From Mesorhizobium sp. YIM 152430 (GTDB lineage Bacteria; Pseudomonadota; Alphaproteobacteria; Rhizobiales; Rhizobiaceae), in NCBI RefSeq assembly GCF_029210365.1, contig NZ_JARGES010000056.1, positions 1 to 64,000 of the forward strand: DNA of 64,000 nt, written 5' to 3'. Position 1 is the first letter of the stretch, and each line of letters opens with the position of its first letter. The position numbers and the translations under genes are program-made. Positions 24,626 to 33,747 of the stretch are shown here, piece by piece. The notes below the pieces were generated by a model. That model was given only the letters and a program-made list of their open reading frames with translations. It was not told the origin of the DNA and did no database searches.

Positions 24626-26193
24626 CCGTCTTTTCCAGTGCCGCCGGTCAGGCGCTTTTCGAGTTCGTGCCGCATGATCTTGCCGGTGGTGCTGCGCGGC
24701 AGGTCGGCGTCGGTGACGAAACGGATTTCCTTCGGCACCTTGTAGCGTGCGATCTCGGTGCGGCAGCGCTCGATCAGCACCTGCGCGTCGAGCTTCTCCT
24801 TCGCCACCACGAAGGCGATCGGCACCTCGCCCCATTGCGGATCGCTTCTGCGCACGACGACCGCGTCGGCGACTTCGGGCTGGGCGAGCAGCACGCGCTC
24901 GATCTCGGCCGGATAGACGTTCTCGCCGCCGGATTTGATGAGGTATTTGCGCCGGTCGACGAAGGCGAGCGTGCCGTCCGGGTTGCGCCTGAAGACGTCC
25001 CCCATGTGGAACCAGCCGCCGCGGAAATCCTCGGCATTGGCCGCCTCGTTGTTCCAGTAGCCTGAAAAGAGCGCCGGGCTGCGGATCGCAAGCTCGCCCG
25101 GCTCGCCCTCTGGCACCTCGCGGCCGTCGGGATCGACCAGCTTGATCCGGCAGAACGAGCTCTGGCGCTTGTCGAGCGAGGCCGGCACGACGCCGACCGG
25201 GATGGTCGAGAGGGAGGCGGGCGGAAAACCGGTCTCGGTCGCGCCGAACGTGTTGAGATAGGGTGCGCCGACCGCGCTCGTGATCTCGGCAAGCTGCTCG
25301 CGCGGGACGAGATCGGCCATCACGCCAACCCATCTGACGCCGCGCGCCGGCCGCCCGTCCGCCTTCATCGCATCGAGGAAGGCAGTGATCATGCCCGGCA
25401 TCAGCGTCAGCCGGCCGAGCGTTTCGGTGGCAACGATCCGCGCCAGTTGGTCGGCGTCGAACCCGTCGGTGACGATCACCTTGCCGCCCTGGATCAGCGT
25501 CATGAAAACGGTGTCGGTCGAGACCATGTGGAAGAGCGGCGCCCAGGCGACGAAGGCGTCGTCGGCCGTATTCGGCATGTCGGTCATCTGGATGTAGGCG
25601 CGCGCGATCTCGGCCCGCTGGCTGATCAGCGCACCCTTCGGCATTCCCGTCGTCCCGCTCGTATAGAGGATGACGAGCCCGTCCTCGCCGTCGCATCTGT
25701 CGGAAACTGGTGCGGGGCTCACAGCCGTGAGCGCGGCTTCATAGGGCGCGCCGAACTCCAGCGTCGGCGCGATGTCGGCGAGCGCGGCCGCGCGTTCGGA
25801 AAAGCGGCGTGAGGCGAGGATCAGCTTCGGCGCGACGAGTTCGACGCAGTGGCGCAGTTCGGCGTCGGCCAGCCGCCAGTTCTGGGAGGCGGCGATGACG
25901 CCGAGCTTGGCGCAGGCGATGAAGGTCTCGATATATTCGCAGCGATTCTCGGAAATTATGGCGATACGGTCGCCGCGCTTGACGCCGAACCCCGCCAGAT
26001 GATTGGCGAGGCGTGTGCTGCGTTGGTCGAGGTCGCGATAGGTGACGGTCCGCCCGCCCTCCTGAAGGGCGATCCGTTCCGACCCTGAGCGCACGGCATT
26101 GGCGAAGAGCGCCCCCATGGTGAGGCCGGACGATAGGCGGACGATGTGCGGATCGATGCCCGGTGCCGGCACCACCTGGTCTTCATTCGTCAA
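24622..26193 (-). CDS. AMP-dependent acyl-CoA synthetase/ligase
   Basis: 523 residues if started at the TTG at 26193, which has GGAGGAG 5 bases upstream; the open frame extends to 26325 without a ribosome site and over the next gene. ANL-family motifs: P-loop LYTSGTTGMPKGALIS, A5 FGATETGFPPASL, A7 WFHMGDVFRR, A8 DRRKYLIKSGGENVYPAEIE, and the catalytic Lys in STTGKIMRHELEKR. It activates a carboxylic acid as acyl-AMP then CoA thioester; medium-chain or aromatic acid cannot be decided. Operon with the downstream GST gene. Confidence 0.88.
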   Translation of the reverse strand: MTNEDQVVPAPGIDPHIVRLSSGLTMGALFANAVRSGSERIALQEGGRTVTYRDLDQRSTRLANHLAGFGVKRGDRIAIISENRCEYIETFIACAKLGVIAASQNWRLADAELRHCVELVAPKLILASRRFSERAAALADIAPTLEFGAPYEAALTAVSPAPVSDRCDGEDGLVILYTSGTTGMPKGALISQRAEIARAYIQMTDMPNTADDAFVAWAPLFHMVSTDTVFMTLIQGGKVIVTDGFDADQLARIVATETLGRLTLMPGMITAFLDAMKADGRPARGVRWVGVMADLVPREQLAEITSAVGAPYLNTFGATETGFPPASLSTIPVGVVPASLDKRQSSFCRIKLVDPDGREVPEGEPGELAIRSPALFSGYWNNEAANAEDFRGGWFHMGDVFRRNPDGTLAFVDRRKYLIKSGGENVYPAEIERVLLAQPEVADAVVVRRSDPQWGEVPIAFVVAKEKLDAQVLIERCRTEIARYKVPKEIRFVTDADLPRSTTGKIMRHELEKRLTGGTGKDG

Positions 26194-26257
26194 CGCATCT
26201 CCTCCCGATTCACGCAACGCTCGGAAGGGAGCATGACCGGCCGCCGCGCGCAACGCG

Positions 26258-26452
26258 TCAGTCAGGTTCGCGCGGATTGAAATCGACGAAGAAGCCCCAG
26301 ACGGAAAGGGCGAAGAAGGCGGCAAAGATCAGGCCCCAGACCGTGGCGCCGGTCGAGAACTCGAAAACCGCCCAGCCGCCGGCGACCGCGCAGACGGCAA
26401 GCCTGATCCAGAGCGGCCGGAAAAACGGATGGTTTGTGTCGAAGAGCTTCAC
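26258..26452 (-). CDS. Small two-helix membrane protein, DUF3329-like
   Basis: 64 residues from a GTG that overlaps the pyrC stop (GTGA). Opening [18 protein letters not shown], then two hydrophobic helices ([14 protein letters not shown] and [16 protein letters not shown]). It looks like the short DUF3329-type inner-membrane proteins found in many rhizobial genomes; function unknown. Co-translation with pyrC is implied by the overlap. It would be missed by a 65-codon ATG-only cutoff. Confidence 0.75.
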   Translation of the reverse strand: MKLFDTNHPFFRPLWIRLAVCAVAGGWAVFEFSTGATVWGLIFAAFFALSVWGFFVDFNPREPD

Positions 26453-27486
26453 GCGACGACCCAGTGGAGCGGGAACATCGGATCGAAGACGGTGATGTCG
26501 TCCTCGCCGGTATTGCGCTTCCTCGGATAGTCCCACGCCGCCGCGCGCTTCTCCAGCGTGATCGTCGCCTCGTTGGGCGGCAGGCGATAGAAGGCAGGGC
26601 CGTTGAGCGAGGCGAAGGCTTCGAGCCGGTCGAGCGCGCCGTCCTCCTCGAAGACATGGGCGAGGCAGGACATGGTGTTGAGCGAGGAATAGATGCCGGC
26701 GCAACCGCAGGCACATTCCTTCAAGGGGTCGACATGGGGTGCGGAATCCGTGCCGAGGAAGAAGCGCGCGTCGCCCGACGTCGCGGCGCGGCGCAGCGCC
26801 AAGCGGTGTTCCTCGCGCTTGGCGACGGGCAGGCAGTAGTAATGCGGGCGGATGCCGCCGGCGAGGATGGCGTTGCGGTTGATGATCAGATGATGCGTGG
26901 TGATCGTCGCGCCCATGTTCTCGGGCTGCGAGCTGACGAAATCGACGCCGTCCTTCGTCGTGACATGCTCCATAACCACGCGCAGTTCCGGCAGCCGCGC
27001 GCGCAGCGGGGCAAGCACGCGTTCGATGAACGCCGCCTCGCGGTCGAAGATGTCGATCGCCGGATCGGTGACCTCGCCATGGACGCAGAGCGTCATGCCG
27101 ATCGACGCCATGCGTTCGAGCACCGGCATGACCTTCGCGATGTCGCGCACGCCGCTTTGCGAATTGGTCGTAGCGCCGGCGGGATAAAGTTTTACGGCGG
27201 TAACGAGACCGGAGCGGAACCCGGCCTCGACATCGTCGGCGCTGGTGCCTTCGGTGAGGTAGAGCGTCATCAGCGGCGCGAAGTCGTGGCCGGCCGGGAT
27301 GGCGGCGCGGATCCTGTCGCGATAGGCCGCGGCGTCCGTCGTCGTCACCACCGGCGGAACGAGATTGGGCATCACGATCGCGCGGGCGAAATGCGCCGAC
27401 GTGTCGGACGTCACCGCCTTCAGCACCGCGCCATCGCGCAAGTGCAGATGCCAGTCGTCCGGCCGCCTGATCGTCAATCGCTTCAT
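26449..27486 (-). CDS. pyrC: Dihydroorotase, class II
   Basis: 345 residues from [15 protein letters not shown], start set by GGAGG 5 bases upstream. Zinc ligands and catalytic residues of the E. coli-type PyrC: HLHLRDG, the carboxylated Lys in [28 protein letters not shown] and GTDSAPH. It converts carbamoyl-aspartate to dihydroorotate in pyrimidine synthesis in the cytoplasm. Length matches E. coli PyrC (348). Followed by a coupled small membrane protein. Confidence 0.95.
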   Translation of the reverse strand: MKRLTIRRPDDWHLHLRDGAVLKAVTSDTSAHFARAIVMPNLVPPVVTTTDAAAYRDRIRAAIPAGHDFAPLMTLYLTEGTSADDVEAGFRSGLVTAVKLYPAGATTNSQSGVRDIAKVMPVLERMASIGMTLCVHGEVTDPAIDIFDREAAFIERVLAPLRARLPELRVVMEHVTTKDGVDFVSSQPENMGATITTHHLIINRNAILAGGIRPHYYCLPVAKREEHRLALRRAATSGDARFFLGTDSAPHVDPLKECACGCAGIYSSLNTMSCLAHVFEEDGALDRLEAFASLNGPAFYRLPPNEATITLEKRAAAWDYPRKRNTGEDDITVFDPMFPLHWVVA

Positions 27487-27630
27487 CTCGTCCTCCAGCC
27501 GCATCCTGCGGCTCTCCTTAGACGATTTCGGCAGCGGGCCGAAAGACCACCTATATGCTTTTCGACGGACGATGCGGGATCGAGAGCGAGACCTGCGAAT
27601 TCACGTCTCGAACAATGGAAGGAGATTTCA

Positions 27631-28173
27631 ATGGACCGCAACGACCAGCAGGCGATCGAGGAACTGTTCGGCAAACTCGCCGAGGTCGAACGGCAGGGAC
27701 AGAAGCGCGACGGTGAATCGGAAGACTTCATCCGCGACCGGATCGCGCGCCAGCCTGGCGCACCCTATTACATGGCGCAGACCATCGTCGTGCAGGAAGA
27801 GGCGCTGAAGGCGGCGCAGGCGAGGATCGCCGAACTCGAATCGAGCGCGGCGCAGGGCTCGGGCGGTTTTCTCGGCGGCCTCTTCGGCGGCGCGGCGCAA
27901 AATGCCAGAGGCTCCGTTCCGCGCGTCGGGCGTTCGCCGATGGGCGCGCCGCGCGTGCCGCAGCAAGCTGCCGCGCGCGCGGGAAGCGGCAGTTTTCTTG
28001 GCGGCGCGGCGCAGACCGCGATGGGCGTGGCCGGCGGCGTTCTTCTCGCCAACATGCTGGGCGGCATGTTCGCCGGCGACGCGGAGGCGGCCGATGCCGG
28101 CGCGGACGAGGCCGAAGCCGATTTCGAGGATCCCGGCATGGATGGCGGCGATTTCGGCGGTTTCGACATGTGA
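27631..28173 (+). CDS. DUF2076 protein
   Basis: 180 residues after an AAGGAG site. The N-terminal 75 residues (MDRNDQQAIEELFGKLAEVE; PYYMAQTIVVQEEALKAAQA) match DUF2076, a helical domain with periplasmic-ligand-binding-sensor annotation in some lists. The middle is Gly/Ala/Arg rich (GGFLGGLFGGAAQ, GSFLGGAAQTAMGVAGGVLL) and the end acidic (ADEAEADFEDPGMDGGDFGG). It is commonly a single gene in Hyphomicrobiales; function unknown, possibly envelope or stress related. Confidence 0.85.
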   Translation: MDRNDQQAIEELFGKLAEVERQGQKRDGESEDFIRDRIARQPGAPYYMAQTIVVQEEALKAAQARIAELESSAAQGSGGFLGGLFGGAAQNARGSVPRVGRSPMGAPRVPQQAAARAGSGSFLGGAAQTAMGVAGGVLLANMLGGMFAGDAEAADAGADEAEADFEDPGMDGGDFGGFDM

Positions 28174-28214
28174 CGTTTCGTGGCGAGTCTCCGGCCGGTC
28201 GCCGCGACGATCCT

Positions 28215-29201
28215 TCAGGCTGCGTTGCCGGTCGGCCAGAGCAGGGCGATATAGGCGATATAGCCGGCCAGAAGCAGCGCGCCTTCCCAACGCGCGATCC
28301 TGCGGCCGGTATAGGCGAGCACCAGCACCAGAAGCGACGCGCCGATCATGATGTAATTGTCGAAATTGGCGATCTCGGCCGGGACTTCGCTCGGCGCGAT
28401 CAGGACGGTCACGCCGCCGATGCCGAGGATATTGTAGATGTTGGAGCCGATTATGTTGCCGAAGGCGACGTCGGCCTGCTTGCGGAAGGCGGCGACGAGC
28501 GACGTCACGAGTTCGGGCATCGAGGTGCCGACCGCGACAATGGTCAACCCGATGACGGTCTCCGAAATGCCGTATGAGCGGGCAATGGCCACCGCGCCGT
28601 TGACGAGGAGATAGCCGCCGCCGACCACGATGGCGAGGCCGGCGATGGCGGTGACGAGGCCCATCAAGGTCGAGCCGCCGGCTGTGCTGGAAAACCCCGG
28701 ATCGACGCCCTGCGCAGCGGCGGACTTGCCGTGCGCGGCGCCATGATCGGCACTCCCGCTGCTCTCCTGGCGAAACGCGGTGTAGATATAGACGGCGAGC
28801 GCGGCGACGAAGGCGAGGCCGACGGCGCGGCCAAGCGGCATGACGAGCGCCAGGATGACGAAGACGATCGTGGCCGCGACCATCACCGCGCCGTCCCGCC
28901 GCAGCGCGCCCGATGCGATGGCGATCGGCGTGATCAAGGCCGAGACGCCCAGAATCAGCAGGAGATTGGCCATGTTGGAGCCGACGATATTGCCGAAGGC
29001 GATGCCGGGCGATCCGCTGAGCGCCGCCTGGACGGAGGTGACGAGTTCCGGCGAGGAGGTGCCGAAGCCGACCAGCGTCAGACCGATGACGAGCGGCGAG
29101 ACACCCAGATTGCTGGCGACCTTGACCGCGCCGCGCACCAGAAGCTCACCGCCTATCACAAGCAGGATCAGTCCGGCGATGAGGGGGAGCCAGGTTTCCA
29201 T
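28215..29201 (-). CDS. Calcium/sodium:proton antiporter, CaCA family (YrbG-like)
   Basis: 328 residues, about ten membrane helices, with the two inverted alpha repeats that define the family: GFGTSSPELVTSVQAALSGS with GNIVGSNMANLLLILG in the first half and AVGTSMPELVTSLVAAFRKQ with GNIIGSNIYNILGIGG in the second. It exchanges Ca2+ (or Na+) against cations across the inner membrane. GGAGATATGA precedes the ATG. Monocistronic by spacing. Confidence 0.93.
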   Translation of the reverse strand: METWLPLIAGLILLVIGGELLVRGAVKVASNLGVSPLVIGLTLVGFGTSSPELVTSVQAALSGSPGIAFGNIVGSNMANLLLILGVSALITPIAIASGALRRDGAVMVAATIVFVILALVMPLGRAVGLAFVAALAVYIYTAFRQESSGSADHGAAHGKSAAAQGVDPGFSSTAGGSTLMGLVTAIAGLAIVVGGGYLLVNGAVAIARSYGISETVIGLTIVAVGTSMPELVTSLVAAFRKQADVAFGNIIGSNIYNILGIGGVTVLIAPSEVPAEIANFDNYIMIGASLLVLVLAYTGRRIARWEGALLLAGYIAYIALLWPTGNAA

Positions 29202-29328
29202 TCATATCTCCGGGATCGTTCGGCACGAAGACCGCCAGCGCGGTCGGTGAACGCGCTTTAGATAAGTCGCCCGGCCGTTCTTCAAGGGGTTTGGAGGCGT
29301 GAGCGGCAAGATTCGAAGAATAATGGCT

Positions 29329-30573
29329 TCAGGCCGGCATCAAAAGGCCGTTCCGGTCGACCAGAAAGCGCTCCGAAAGCGGAATCGCGGCCGCGCCGAG
29401 CGTCCGCGCCTGCGGTCCCAGCGAGCCTTCGCCGAAGACGGGTTCCGCCACGCCGGAAAGATTGTGGCCGCGCATCCGCGCTTCGGCGATGGCGACCAGC
29501 CGCCTGCGCACGTCGGCCGGCATCGACCCGTCGATGATCACCGCGTCGAAATCGACCAGCGCGACGGCGGCAAGCGCGGCATCGGCGATGCCCGCCCCCG
29601 CCGCCTCGATCCAGCGGTCGAGAATGCCCGCATCGACACCCCATGCCGACGGCGTTTCCCAAAGGCTTTGCGCCGGCCGGCCGGCAGCTTCCAGTAATTC
29701 CTCCAGCCCGCAAATCGAGGCCCGCTCGATGAGTTGCACCGTCACTCCATCGTCGCGGCGCACCGGCATCGAGCCGACCGCGCCGGCATTGCCGCTGCGA
29801 CCGGTGTAAAGCTGGCCGTCGAGGACGACGCCGCCGCCGATGAAATAGCCGACATAAAAATAGAGGAAATCACCCGCCGGCACCGCGTCGCCGAAAATGA
29901 GCTCGGCGCCGCAGGCCGACGAGGCGTCGTTTTGCAGGAAGACCGGGAAGGGATAGGCCTCGGCAAGCGCGGCGCGGATGTCGAGCGTTTCCCAGCCGGC
30001 GAGATCGGCCGGCGGGGCGCCGATCCGCGCCGACCACTGCCAGAGCTGGAACGGCATCGCGACGCCGAGCCCGGCAATGCGCGCACGCATTTTTGGCGCG
30101 ATTTCGCCCACCACCGCATCGATGGCGCCATGGGCGAATTCGAGCACGCTGCCGGGCGTCGGCCAACGATAGACCAGCGTGCGCCGCGCACGGATGTTTC
30201 CGACGAAATCCATCAGCACGAGTTCGCTCGACCGCCGGCCGATCTTGAGGCCAAGGAACAGCGCGCCGTCCGGGGCAAGCGACATCGGCACTGAGGGCTG
30301 GCCGACCCGGCCGCGCTGGGGCTTGCCCTTTTCGAGCAGCCCATCCTTTTCCAGCGCCCGGATGATGACCCAGGCGGTCTGCGTGGAAAGGCCGGTGATG
30401 CGGGCGATGTCGGCTTTCGACATCGGCCCCTGCCGGCGCAGGATCGACAGGACCAGCCGCTCGTTCCAGGCCCGCATTCCGGACTGGTTGGAGCCGCGAA
30501 GCTGCGGATCGAAAAGCGGCGTCGTGTGCGGATCGTCCAGCAATGCGCCCTCCCAAGCGTCATCGGCGAACAT
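29329..30573 (-). CDS. ROK-family transcriptional regulator of the frc sugar operon
   Basis: About 414 residues. N-terminal winged HTH (LRGSNQSGMRAWNERLVLSI; MSKADIARITGLSTQTAWVI) followed by a ROK sugar-binding domain (PSVPMSLAPDGALFLGLKIG; FYVGYFIGGGVVLDGQLYTG; GNAGAVGSMPV). It is divergent from frcB, as in rhizobial frc loci, and an AT-rich palindrome separates them. The start is uncertain: TTG at 30597 lies in a TATAAT -10-like element, ATG at 30573 has no ribosome site, and TTG at 30543 has GGGAGG 5 bases upstream and may be the true one. Confidence 0.87.
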   Translation of the reverse strand: MFADDAWEGALLDDPHTTPLFDPQLRGSNQSGMRAWNERLVLSILRRQGPMSKADIARITGLSTQTAWVIIRALEKDGLLEKGKPQRGRVGQPSVPMSLAPDGALFLGLKIGRRSSELVLMDFVGNIRARRTLVYRWPTPGSVLEFAHGAIDAVVGEIAPKMRARIAGLGVAMPFQLWQWSARIGAPPADLAGWETLDIRAALAEAYPFPVFLQNDASSACGAELIFGDAVPAGDFLYFYVGYFIGGGVVLDGQLYTGRSGNAGAVGSMPVRRDDGVTVQLIERASICGLEELLEAAGRPAQSLWETPSAWGVDAGILDRWIEAAGAGIADAALAAVALVDFDAVIIDGSMPADVRRRLVAIAEARMRGHNLSGVAEPVFGEGSLGPQARTLGAAAIPLSERFLVDRNGLLMPA

Positions 30574-30593
30574 GCAGTCTGGCACGTCGACCG

Positions 30594-30625
30594 TCAATTA
30601 TAAATTAGATTGATTTATTAATTGA
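30594..30625. promoter_or_regulatory. AT-rich palindromic operator of the frc locus
   Basis: The left arm TCAATTATAAAT and the right arm ATTTATTAATTGA are inverted repeats differing by one inserted base, in an otherwise GC-rich region. On the minus strand TATAAT (30597-30602) suits a -10 for the ROK gene; on the plus strand TTGACT (30622-30627) suits a -35 for frcB. Binding of the ROK regulator here, repressing both directions, is inferred from position. Confidence 0.6.
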
Positions 30626-30733
30626 CTCACAGCGGCAACAATGGTTCCCTGACGGCAGATTGCGATGGCCGCCCGAACGGCCGCGCAATGTTCCCGCCAG
30701 GAGGTGGCGGTCAGTTCAACGGAGGATTTTGCG

Positions 30734-31762
30734 ATGAAGACGACGATCAAGCTCGCTCTGGCGGCAACCGCTCCCCTGGCCCTGATGCTGGCCGGCCCGG
30801 CAGCCGCGCAGGAAGAGGTCTCGGCCTGCCTGATCACCAAGACCGACATCAACCCCTTCTTCGTCAAGATGAAGGAAGGCGCCACAGCCAAGGCGCAGGA
30901 ACTCGGCGTCAGGCTGTCGACCTTTGCCGGCAAGATCGACGGCGACCACGAGACGCAGGTTCAGGCGATCGAAAGCTGCATCGCCTCGGGCGCCAAGGGC
31001 ATCCTGCTCACCGCGTCCGACACCAAGGCGATCGTGCCGGTGGTGCAGCAGGCGCGCGACGCCGGCATTCTGGTGATCGCGCTCGACACGCCGCTGGAGC
31101 CGATCGATTCCGCCGACGCGACCTTCGCCACCGACAATTTCAAGGCCGGCGAACTGATCGGCCAGTGGGCCGCCGCGACGCTCGGCGCCGAAGCCGAGAA
31201 CGCGAAGATCGCCATGCTGGACCTCTCGGCCAGCGCGCCATCGGTCGACGTGCTGCGCGACCAGGGCTTCCTCAGCGGCTTCGGCATCGACATCAAGGAC
31301 GAGAACCGGATCGGCGACGAGGACGACCCGCGCATCGTCGGCCATGACGTGACCGACGGCAACGAGGAAGGCGGGCGCACCGCGATGGAGAACCTTCTCC
31401 AGAAGGACCCCGACATCAACGTCGTCTACACGATCAACGAGCCGGCCGCGGCCGGCGCCTACGAGACGCTGAAATCCTTCGGCAAGACGGAAGGCGTGCT
31501 GATCGTCTCCGTCGATGGCGGCTGTCCCGGCGTCCAGAACGTGTCCGAAGGCATCATCGGCGCGACCTCGCAGCAATATCCGCTGTTGATGGCGTCGATG
31601 GGCATCGAGGCGATCGCCAAATTCGCCGAGACCGGCGAAAAGCCGGCGCCGACCGAAGGGCTCGACTTCTTCGACACCGGCGTCACGCTGATCACCGACC
31701 AGCCGGCCGACGGCGTCGAGTCCATCGACTCGGCCGAGGGCCTTGAGAAATGCTGGGGGTGA
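30734..31762 (+). CDS. frcB: Sugar ABC transporter substrate-binding protein, FrcB-like
   Basis: 342 residues after a GGAGG site; signal peptide of about 26 residues ending PAAAQ. A periplasmic-binding-protein type 1 domain ([80 protein letters not shown]) closely of the FrcB kind. In Sinorhizobium meliloti FrcB binds fructose, mannose and ribose. First gene of frcBCA-kinase; a 125-base gap with two small stem-loops (one is CAGCCG-AC-CGGCTG) follows, which may raise its expression over the permease. Confidence 0.9.
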   Translation: MKTTIKLALAATAPLALMLAGPAAAQEEVSACLITKTDINPFFVKMKEGATAKAQELGVRLSTFAGKIDGDHETQVQAIESCIASGAKGILLTASDTKAIVPVVQQARDAGILVIALDTPLEPIDSADATFATDNFKAGELIGQWAAATLGAEAENAKIAMLDLSASAPSVDVLRDQGFLSGFGIDIKDENRIGDEDDPRIVGHDVTDGNEEGGRTAMENLLQKDPDINVVYTINEPAAAGAYETLKSFGKTEGVLIVSVDGGCPGVQNVSEGIIGATSQQYPLLMASMGIEAIAKFAETGEKPAPTEGLDFFDTGVTLITDQPADGVESIDSAEGLEKCWG

Positions 31763-31887
31763 TTGGCCCCTGAGTTCGGGCGGCGGGCGGTTCTGAATCG
31801 CTCGCCAGCAGCCGACCGGCTGTGCCGAAGTTTTTGACCCCGACGTCGATCAGGTTCACACTCGCTTCGCTTTTGGGAGGAAGCAGC

Positions 31888-32964
31888 ATGACCGATACCA
31901 GCGCCCGGCGCGGCCAGGAATTCGAGACGAACCTGGACAAGAGCGATCGCGCCGTCGCCGCCTTCGAGGGGCACGACAAGAACCTCATCGACCGGTTGCA
32001 GCATGTGCTCCATGCCAATCCGACCATGGTGCCCTTCATCGTGCTCGGCATCAGCATCGTCGCCTTCGGCTTCATCGCCGGCGCGAACTTCTTCTCAGCC
32101 TTCAACCTGTCGCTGATCATGCAGCAGGTCTCGATTATCGGCATTCTGGCGGCCGCGCAAAGCCTCATCATCCTGACCGCCGGCATCGACCTTTCGGTCG
32201 GCGCGATCATGGTTCTGATGTCGGTCGTGGCGGGCAATCTGGCGGTCGGGCTCGGGGTGCCCGCTCCGCTCGCCATCGGCATCGGCATGGTCGGCGGCGC
32301 CGCCGCCGGCGCGCTTAACGGCCTCTTCGTCACCCGCTTCAAGCTGCCGCCCTTCATCGTCACGCTCGGCACCTGGAACATCTTCTTCGCGCTGACGCTG
32401 TGGCTGTCCGGCGCGCAGTCGATCCGCAGTCAGGACATCGACGCGGCCGCGCCGCTGCTCAAATTCTTCGGCCAGAGCTTCCGCGTCGGCGGCGCGCAGT
32501 TCACCTATGGCTCGATCCTGATGGTGCTGATTTTCGCCGTCCTGTGGTTCATGCTGAACCGAACCGCCTGGGGCCGCCACGTCTACGCCATCGGCGACGA
32601 CAAGGAAGCGGCCGAACTTTCGGGCATCCGCACCAACCGCACGCTTCTGTCTGTCTATGCGCTGGCCGGCCTCGTCTGCGGCCTCGCCGCCTGGGCCTCG
32701 ATCGGCCGCGTCGGCTCGGTCTCGCCACAGTCCTTCCAGGAGGCGAACCTGCAATCGATCACCGCCGTGGTGATCGGCGGCATCTCGCTTTTCGGCGGGC
32801 GCGGCTCGATCCTGGGGCCGCTCGTCGGCGCGCTGATCGTCGGCGTGTTCAATTCGGGCCTGCGCCTCGCCGGCGTCGACGTTCTGTGGCAGGTCTTCGC
32901 CATCGGCTGGCTCACCATCGTCGCCGTGGCCATCGACCAGTGGATCAGGAAGCTTTCGTCATGA
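31888..32964 (+). CDS. frcC: Sugar ABC transporter permease, FrcC-like
   Basis: 358 residues from MTDTSARRGQ with GGGAGG upstream. BPD_transp_2 family permease with 9-10 helices; motifs AAAQSLIILTAGIDLSVGAI, GALNGLFVTRFKLPPFIVTL, GDDKEAAELSGIRTNRTLLS and GGISLFGGRGSILGPLVGAL are typical of the ribose/fructose group. A 50-residue cytoplasmic N-terminal extension precedes the first helix, as in FrcC. Stop overlaps the ATPase start (ATGA). Confidence 0.92.
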   Translation: MTDTSARRGQEFETNLDKSDRAVAAFEGHDKNLIDRLQHVLHANPTMVPFIVLGISIVAFGFIAGANFFSAFNLSLIMQQVSIIGILAAAQSLIILTAGIDLSVGAIMVLMSVVAGNLAVGLGVPAPLAIGIGMVGGAAAGALNGLFVTRFKLPPFIVTLGTWNIFFALTLWLSGAQSIRSQDIDAAAPLLKFFGQSFRVGGAQFTYGSILMVLIFAVLWFMLNRTAWGRHVYAIGDDKEAAELSGIRTNRTLLSVYALAGLVCGLAAWASIGRVGSVSPQSFQEANLQSITAVVIGGISLFGGRGSILGPLVGALIVGVFNSGLRLAGVDVLWQVFAIGWLTIVAVAIDQWIRKLSS

Positions 32965-33743
32965 TCATTCAGCCCGTTCTGTCCGCTCGCGGCCTCGTCA
33001 AGCGCTATGGCCGCGTCACCGCGCTCGACCGCGCCGACTTCGATCTTTATCCGGGCGAAATCCTCGCCGTCATCGGAGACAACGGAGCCGGCAAGTCGTC
33101 GCTGATCAAGGCCATCTCCGGCGCAATCAGGCCCGACGAGGGCGAAATCCGGCTCGACGGCAATGTCATCAATTTCCGCTCGCCGATGGAGGCGCGCGAG
33201 GCCGGCATCGAGACGGTCTACCAGAACCTCGCTCTGTCGCCGGCGCTCTCGATCGCCGACAACATGTTCCTCGGCCGCGAAATAAGGAAGCCGGGCTTTC
33301 TCGGTCAGATCTTCAGGCTGCTCGACCGCGCGGCGATGGAAAAGATCGCCCGCGACAAGCTCTCCGAACTCGGCCTGATGACGATCCAGAACATCGGCCA
33401 GGCGGTGGAGACGCTGTCGGGCGGGCAGCGCCAGGGCGTTGCAGTGGCGCGTGCGGCGGCCTTCGGCTCCAAAGTCGTCATCATGGACGAGCCGACGGCC
33501 GCGCTCGGCGTCAAGGAATCGCGCCGTGTGCTCGAACTCATCCTCGACGTGCGCTCGAAGGGAATGCCGATCGTGCTCATCTCGCACAACATGCCGCATG
33601 TCTTCGAGGTCGCCGACCGCATCCACGTCCATCGCCTCGGCCGGCGCCTGTGCGTCATCGACCCGAAGGAGCACACCATGTCGGACGCCGTGGCGTTCAT
33701 GACCGGGGCCAAGGCGCCGCCGGAACTGGCGGAAGCGGCGTGA
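32961..33743 (+). CDS. frcA: Sugar ABC transporter ATP-binding protein, FrcA-like
   Basis: 260 residues, one ATPase domain rather than the duplicated form of RbsA. Walker A GDNGAGKSS, Q-loop TVYQNLALSP, signature LSGGQRQGVAVARA, Walker B VVIMDEPTAALG and switch His SHNMPHV. A single-domain ATPase is characteristic of FrcA-type systems. Four-base overlap with frcC; four bases before the sugar kinase. Confidence 0.93.
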   Translation: MIIQPVLSARGLVKRYGRVTALDRADFDLYPGEILAVIGDNGAGKSSLIKAISGAIRPDEGEIRLDGNVINFRSPMEAREAGIETVYQNLALSPALSIADNMFLGREIRKPGFLGQIFRLLDRAAMEKIARDKLSELGLMTIQNIGQAVETLSGGQRQGVAVARAAAFGSKVVIMDEPTAALGVKESRRVLELILDVRSKGMPIVLISHNMPHVFEVADRIHVHRLGRRLCVIDPKEHTMSDAVAFMTGAKAPPELAEAA

Positions 33744-33747
33744 CGCC

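Noticed and set aside
26434-27630. Long plus-strand open frame antisense to pyrC, fused to the DUF2076 gene
   Set aside because: Shadow of pyrC; the DUF2076 gene has its own AAGGAG site and ATG at 27631.
30595-30597. TTG start for the ROK regulator
   Set aside because: It falls within a TATAAT-like -10 element and the palindrome, and has no ribosome site; starts at 30573 or 30543 are more likely.
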